Assembly (NCBI GenBank): GCA_903871865.1
Contig: CAIQIL010000669.1
Span: 1 to 10,458, forward strand
DNA: 10,458 nt
From: an uncultured Burkholderiales bacterium
Lineage (GTDB): Bacteria > Pseudomonadota > Gammaproteobacteria > Burkholderiales > Burkholderiaceae_C
Direction: 5' to 3'
Shown: one piece after another, positions 6,563-10,458 of the stretch
Position numbering within the stretch: the first letter of the stretch is position 1
Layout of the letters: each line of letters starts with the position of its first letter
The notes under the pieces: model-generated
Database searches by the model: none
Told to the model about the DNA's origin: nothing
What the model saw: only the letters and a program-made list of their open reading frames with translations
Translations under genes and position numbers: made by a program

Positions 6563-7588
6563 ATGCCCTCTTCGAATGACTCCCGGCCCCGCACCGTCGT
6601 CTTGCTGCAATACGCCGGCATCGGTGACCTGGTCTGGCACATCCCCTACTTCAAGCTGATCGCCGACCAGAGCCAGGACGGGCGCGTGACCGTGGTCGCC
6701 CAACCCTCGACGCTGACGCGCGCCTTCATTGGCAAGGAGCCTTGGGTGGACGAGGTCATCGACCACGACCACCGCCCCCGCCGTGGCGAAAAGCGCCGCG
6801 GCAAGCACGCGGGCTTCGCGGGCATGTGGCGCATGGCGCAGCAGCTCAAGGCCGGCCGCTTCGACCGCATCATCCTGTTCTCAGGCCGCCCCAGCCGAGG
6901 CCTGGTGGCCTGGCTCAGCGGCATCGGCATCCGCCAGGGCTTTGGCTACCGCTTCCTGCAGCGCATGTTCCTCAACAGCGGCCCCTTCATCGAAGCCTAC
7001 CAAGGCCCTTCGCTGGCGGTGTACCCCGAGGCGAGTGCCTTCATGGTGGCGCATGGCTACTGCCCTGAGCCCATCGTGCCGCACCTGCACCCGCCCACCG
7101 AGCTGCTGGCGCAGATGCAAACGCGCCTGGCGAACATGCCCCACCCGCTCTACGCTTTTGCCATCGGCACCAGCGAAACGCACAAGCAGTGGGGCGTCCA
7201 GAACTACGCCGACCTGGCCTGCGCGCTGATCGCCGAAGGCGCGGGCGTGATGCTGCTGGGCGGCCCCGGCGAGGTGGCACTGGCGCGCGAAATCGAAGCC
7301 TTGATCCCAGACAAGGTCCGCCACGCACTGACCACCGTCACCGACGCCCCGGTGCTGGGCAGCGCCGCGGCCCTGCAAGTGGCCGATTTCTGCGTGGGCA
7401 ACGACACCGGCATGGTCAACGTGGCCGCCGCGGTGGGCCGCCCCAGCTTCGTCATCATCGGCTCGCGCCCAACCCTCGACCAGGACCCGCAGAACATGCG
7501 CAACGTGACGGCAGCCCGCCTGTCCGACATCACCGTCGAGCATGTGCTCGGCCTGCTGAGAGAGGCCCGTCATGGCGCAAACGCCTGA
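6563..7588 (+). CDS. Glycosyltransferase family 9 protein, heptosyltransferase-like
   Basis: Second GT9 protein of the window, 341 aa from the ATG at 6563 (a TTG two codons upstream is a poorer choice). The N-terminal loop LLQYAGIGDLVWHIP (14-28) holds the family Asp at D22. GTSETHKQW (202-210) corresponds to the lysine-bearing donor loop, LLGGPGE (231-237) is the GGP turn, and GNDTGMVNVAAAVGRPS (279-295) is the DTG donor motif. These are the GT9 hallmarks, but the rest differs much from the first GT9, and the C-terminal Cys cluster is absent. ADP-heptose is the likely donor by family; another sugar is possible. No Shine-Dalgarno is visible. It begins at the divergent spacer and overlaps the ABC exporter by 17 bases, so it may act on the same lipid A-core substrate that the exporter flips. 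Confidence 0.87.
   Translation: MPSSNDSRPRTVVLLQYAGIGDLVWHIPYFKLIADQSQDGRVTVVAQPSTLTRAFIGKEPWVDEVIDHDHRPRRGEKRRGKHAGFAGMWRMAQQLKAGRFDRIILFSGRPSRGLVAWLSGIGIRQGFGYRFLQRMFLNSGPFIEAYQGPSLAVYPEASAFMVAHGYCPEPIVPHLHPPTELLAQMQTRLANMPHPLYAFAIGTSETHKQWGVQNYADLACALIAEGAGVMLLGGPGEVALAREIEALIPDKVRHALTTVTDAPVLGSAAALQVADFCVGNDTGMVNVAAAVGRPSFVIIGSRPTLDQDPQNMRNVTAARLSDITVEHVLGLLREARHGANA
7558..7565 (+). promoter_or_regulatory. Shine-Dalgarno for the MsbA-like gene
   Basis: GAGAGAGG lies six bases before the ATG at 7572, inside the last codons of the GT9 gene. It supports this start and hence the 17-base gene overlap. Confidence 0.7.
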
Positions 7589-9326
7589 GCAGAACCTGGA
7601 ACTGAAAGAGACCGGACGCAAGATCCTCGCGTACGGCAAACCGCACTGGAAGAAGTTCGCCGGGGCCTTCTTGCTCTTCACGGCGGGGGCGGCGGTCGAG
7701 CCGGTCATCCCGGCCCTGTTCAAGAAGCTGATCGACTCCGGCTTCAAGGAAGGGCTCAACTACCCCCTGTGGCTGGTGCCCATCGTCATCATCGGCCTGT
7801 TCCTGGTGCGCGGCCTGTTCAACTTCGCGGGCAACTACGCGATGACGGACAGCGTCTCCAGCGTGGTGCTCAGCCTGCGCCGCGACCTCATGCGCGGCCT
7901 GCTGCGCGCCGATGCCAGCTTGTTCACCTTGATCAGCCCCGGTGTGGCCGTCACCAAGATCATCAACGACCCGCAGTTCGCCTCGCAGACGCTGGGCAAC
8001 GTCGTGATTTCCGTGATCAAGGACTCCATGACCCTGGTGTTCCTGCTGGGCTACCTGCTGTACCTGAACTGGCAGCTCACCCTGCTGTCCTTCGTCAGCA
8101 TGCCGCTGCTGGGTTTCTTGCTCAAGCGCGTGCAAAAGCGCCTGCAGCATGTGGGCCAGGCCCAGTACGAATCGCAGCAGCGCCTGGTCAACACCGTGGA
8201 CGACAACGCCCGAGCCTGGCGCGTCGTGCGCACCTTCGACGCGGCCGACTTCGAGCTGGCCCGCTTCGACAAGGAAGCCCATGTGCTGCGCCGCATGGTG
8301 CTCAAGACCATGGCCACCAGCTCCCTCATCACCCCGATGACGCAGGTCGTGGCCGCCATCGGCGTGTCGATCATCATCACCCTGGCCATCCACCAGGCCA
8401 GCCAGGGCTCCACCACGGTGGGTGAATTCGTCTCCTTCATCACCGCCCTGCTGATGACGATTTCGCCCATGCGCCACCTCACCGACGTCTACCAGCCGGT
8501 CACGGGTGCGCTCATCACCGCGCGCGGTGCCTTCGACCTGATCAACGCGCCGGTCGAGCCTGACAACGGCACGCGGGAGATGCCCACCTCGCGTGGCGAC
8601 ATCGCCTTTGACAACGTCAAGGTGCATTACGAGGGCGCGGCCGCGCCATCCCTCAACGGCTTCAAGCTGCACATCGAACCCGGGCAAACGGTGGCCCTCG
8701 TGGGGTCGTCGGGCGCAGGCAAGACCACGGTGGTCAACACCCTGCTGCGCTTTGCCAACCCGTCCGAAGGGCACATCCTGCTCGATGGCACTCCCATCGA
8801 AGACCTCAAACTGGCCAGCCTGCGCCGGCACTTTGCCGTGGTCTCGCAAGACATCGTCCTGTTCGACGGCAGCGTGGCGCAGAACGTCGCCTACGCCAGC
8901 CCCATCGGCATCGACCGCGCCAAGGTGGAGCAATGCCTGCGCGCGGCCAACCTCTGGAACCACGTGTCCACCATGGCCCAAGGCATGGACACCGGCATCG
9001 GCACCAACGGCAGCATGATGTCGGGCGGCCAACGCCAGCGCCTGGCCATCGCGCGCGCCCTGTACCGCGACGCGGCGGTGTGGATCTTCGACGAAGCCAC
9101 CTCGGCGCTCGACTCCGAATCGGAGGCCGTGGTGCAACGCTCCATCGAGGACCTGCGCCACGCCAAGACGCTCATCCTCATCGCGCACCGCCTGAGCACC
9201 ATCAAAAATGCCGACGTCATCTGCGTGATGTCTGAAGGGCGTATCGTCGAGCAAGGCACGCATGCCGAGTTGATGGCCCTGGGCGGCATCTATGCCGGCA
9301 TGGTGCGCATCCAGTCTGCGGACTGA
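7572..9326 (+). CDS. msbA: MsbA-like lipid A export ABC transporter (permease fused to ATPase)
   Basis: Half-transporter of 584 aa, close to the 582 aa of E. coli MsbA, which as a homodimer flips lipid A-core across the inner membrane using ATP. Residues about 25-325 are the membrane domain, with hydrophobic segments near 28-50, 67-88, 140-162, 166-184, 252-275 and 284-300. Residues about 343-580 are the nucleotide-binding domain: Walker A GSSGAGKTT (378-386), Q-loop Q426 in VVSQD, signature MSGGQRQR (483-490) with Met for the usual Leu, Walker B VWIFDEAT (503-510) with catalytic E508, D-loop SALD (511-514) and H-loop H539. All ATPase residues are present. Other type IV exporters share this layout, but the length, the VVSQDIVLFDGSVAQNVAY stretch and the LPS setting favour MsbA. 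It ends 9 bases before the convergent Fic gene, with no terminator seen. Confidence 0.92.
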   Translation: MAQTPEQNLELKETGRKILAYGKPHWKKFAGAFLLFTAGAAVEPVIPALFKKLIDSGFKEGLNYPLWLVPIVIIGLFLVRGLFNFAGNYAMTDSVSSVVLSLRRDLMRGLLRADASLFTLISPGVAVTKIINDPQFASQTLGNVVISVIKDSMTLVFLLGYLLYLNWQLTLLSFVSMPLLGFLLKRVQKRLQHVGQAQYESQQRLVNTVDDNARAWRVVRTFDAADFELARFDKEAHVLRRMVLKTMATSSLITPMTQVVAAIGVSIIITLAIHQASQGSTTVGEFVSFITALLMTISPMRHLTDVYQPVTGALITARGAFDLINAPVEPDNGTREMPTSRGDIAFDNVKVHYEGAAAPSLNGFKLHIEPGQTVALVGSSGAGKTTVVNTLLRFANPSEGHILLDGTPIEDLKLASLRRHFAVVSQDIVLFDGSVAQNVAYASPIGIDRAKVEQCLRAANLWNHVSTMAQGMDTGIGTNGSMMSGGQRQRLAIARALYRDAAVWIFDEATSALDSESEAVVQRSIEDLRHAKTLILIAHRLSTIKNADVICVMSEGRIVEQGTHAELMALGGIYAGMVRIQSAD

Positions 9327-9335
9327 CCGGAAAGG

Positions 9336-10458
9336 CTACCTGTTCATGCCTTGGCGACCCTGCCAAGCGGCATATTCCAGCGGGCGAATGCCAAAGCGCA
9401 CGGCATTGCCAGCATGCATTGCAGCCAACTCGTTCAGCACCAACTGAACAAACGGTTCGCGCTCTGAGGGGGCCACTGTGGGCGGCACCTTGCCTCTCAC
9501 TGCCAGTGCCGTGGCCACGTCCCCTTGCCTCACGATGGCCGCGATCACCTCTGCCAGCGCCTGTCGGTGGCGCAAACGGAAGAGGTCAGGCGGCACGAGG
9601 GTTTGCTTCACGGCGACGTACTGCTGGCAAGAGCGCTCGTAAGCCCACACAAAAACATCGCGCAGCAACTCCACCCTGTTCAGCTCGTACACCCCCAGCA
9701 TGGCTGCCACATAGGCTTGTTGAGGCACGTCGATGAACGACAGCGGGCACAGGTTGTGCCTGATGAACGGAATGTTCGCCGCCAGGCGCGACACGCGCTT
9801 GTTCACATCCTCGAAGGGCTGCAGATAGGGCAAGTGCACCATCAGGAAAAAGGCTTGCTCGAACGGATCCTCGATCTCCGCGGCCATTTGAACCACGATG
9901 CCGAAGAGCTCCTCCAGGCGCTGAGGCAGGGCAATGGGCAAATAGACACTGCCGCCGATCTCCACTGCGCGTCGACGGATACGACCCACAGCAGCAGGGT
10001 CCGCCATCAAGCCGTCTGACAGAAACGCATGCAAGGCAATGAGCGTGTTCGCTTCCACCCTGGCATTTTCCGGGTTGAGCACGAGGTACTCGATGGCCTG
10101 CTTGTGGTTCAGGATCATCTGCGTCTCCAACGCATCCTTGCCCTCGGCGACCTGACCGAACTCGATCAGCCGTTCAGTGTCCAGCCGGCTGTAGGTATTG
10201 CCCTCCAGGTGCGACGAAGCCCATGACAAATCAATCAACAGCCTGTTGAGGATGTCTCTGGCAAAGGTGCCTGCGGGTGTTTGCGCTGCTGGCGAGCGGC
10301 CCAAGGCATGCAACTGATCACGCAAATCGATCGGCAGATAGGCGGTGCTATTGGGCTGGTACTGTTCAAGGAACTGCAGTCGATAGCCAACCGGGCTGCG
10401 CAAATGACGGGGCTTGGCAACATGGGCACGGATTTCCGCGCCCTGCGCTGAAACCGGC
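9336..10458 (-). CDS. Fic-domain protein with degenerate catalytic motif (5' end beyond window)
   Basis: Fic proteins usually transfer AMP or another nucleotide group to a protein side chain. The frame is open to the right edge with no stop, so the gene is partial. Within the window only a TTG at 10403 could start it, and the codons upstream (encoding GAEIRAHVAKPRHL) read like protein, so the true start is probably outside. Counting from that TTG (355 residues to the stop), SSHLEG (63-68) fits the inhibitory helix motif (S/T)xxxE(G/N), with E67 the usual clamp residue. The Fic core reads LQPFEDVNKRVSRL (194-207) where HPFxxGNGR is expected: the catalytic His is Gln195 and the first Gly is Val200, while Phe197, Asn201 and Arg203 remain. 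A C-terminal region (about 265-350) of unknown role follows. GC is about 55% in three 60-base samples against 72-75% nearby, suggesting transfer. There is no sign of an antitoxin partner gene in the window. Confidence 0.85.
   Translation of the reverse strand, partial: PVSAQGAEIRAHVAKPRHLRSPVGYRLQFLEQYQPNSTAYLPIDLRDQLHALGRSPAAQTPAGTFARDILNRLLIDLSWASSHLEGNTYSRLDTERLIEFGQVAEGKDALETQMILNHKQAIEYLVLNPENARVEANTLIALHAFLSDGLMADPAAVGRIRRRAVEIGGSVYLPIALPQRLEELFGIVVQMAAEIEDPFEQAFFLMVHLPYLQPFEDVNKRVSRLAANIPFIRHNLCPLSFIDVPQQAYVAAMLGVYELNRVELLRDVFVWAYERSCQQYVAVKQTLVPPDLFRLRHRQALAEVIAAIVRQGDVATALAVRGKVPPTVAPSEREPFVQLVLNELAAMHAGNAVRFGIRPLEYAAWQGRQGMNR

Noticed and set aside
7530..9263. Long minus-strand open frame (577 codons) opposite the MsbA-like gene
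   Set aside because: It lies wholly antisense to a gene with full ABC motifs. Its product is His/Gly/Arg/Gln-rich with no domain, the usual result of high-GC codon bias keeping the opposite frame open.
1..10458. CRISPR array, tRNA, rRNA, insertion sequence or phage genes
   Set aside because: I saw no regularly spaced repeats, tRNA-like arms, transposase or integrase motifs, or long terminal inverted repeats anywhere in the window.

Overview
The window is a GC-rich (about 70%) bacterial chromosome segment with genes for lipopolysaccharide (LPS) core assembly. Separate heptose kinase and adenylyltransferase genes, several core-type glycosyltransferases, an MsbA-type lipid A flippase and the strong G/C bias at third codon positions point to a Gram-negative proteobacterium, most likely a betaproteobacterium of the Burkholderiales. 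That placement is inferred from gene style, not from a marker gene.

Layout. (1) Bases 1-207 hold no gene I can support, only a 13-base tandem repeat. (2) Bases 208-4360 are a tightly packed plus-strand run: a NodB-type polysaccharide deacetylase, a GT4 glycosyltransferase, a GT9 (heptosyltransferase-type) glycosyltransferase and a second GT4. They are joined by 4-base stop/start overlaps or a 15-base gap, so they look like one operon. (3) Bases 4393-6413 are a minus-strand pair: hldA (heptose-7-phosphate kinase), then, through an ATGA overlap, a two-domain gene that fuses the heptose-1-phosphate adenylyltransferase (HldC/RfaE2) to the heptose-bisphosphate phosphatase GmhB. (4) A 149-base divergent spacer follows. 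(5) Bases 6563-9326 are a plus-strand pair: a second GT9 protein overlapping an MsbA-like ABC exporter by 17 bases. (6) From 9336 to the right edge, on the minus strand, lies a Fic-domain gene of clearly lower GC whose 5' end is outside the window.

How they work together: HldA and the HldC-GmhB fusion carry out the kinase, phosphatase and adenylyltransferase steps that make ADP-heptose. The GT9 and GT4 enzymes use ADP-heptose and other nucleotide sugars to build the core on lipid A at the inner face of the inner membrane. The deacetylase may trim an N-acetyl sugar in that glycan, and the MsbA-like transporter flips the product. GmhA and HldD, needed to start and finish ADP-heptose synthesis, are not in the window.

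The points most worth a second look are the HldC-GmhB fusion, the Fic protein whose signature histidine is a glutamine and whose base composition differs from its neighbours, and a GT4 with Gln in place of the second Glu of its EX7E motif. I did not find a wholly new system: most of the window is recognisable LPS biosynthesis.
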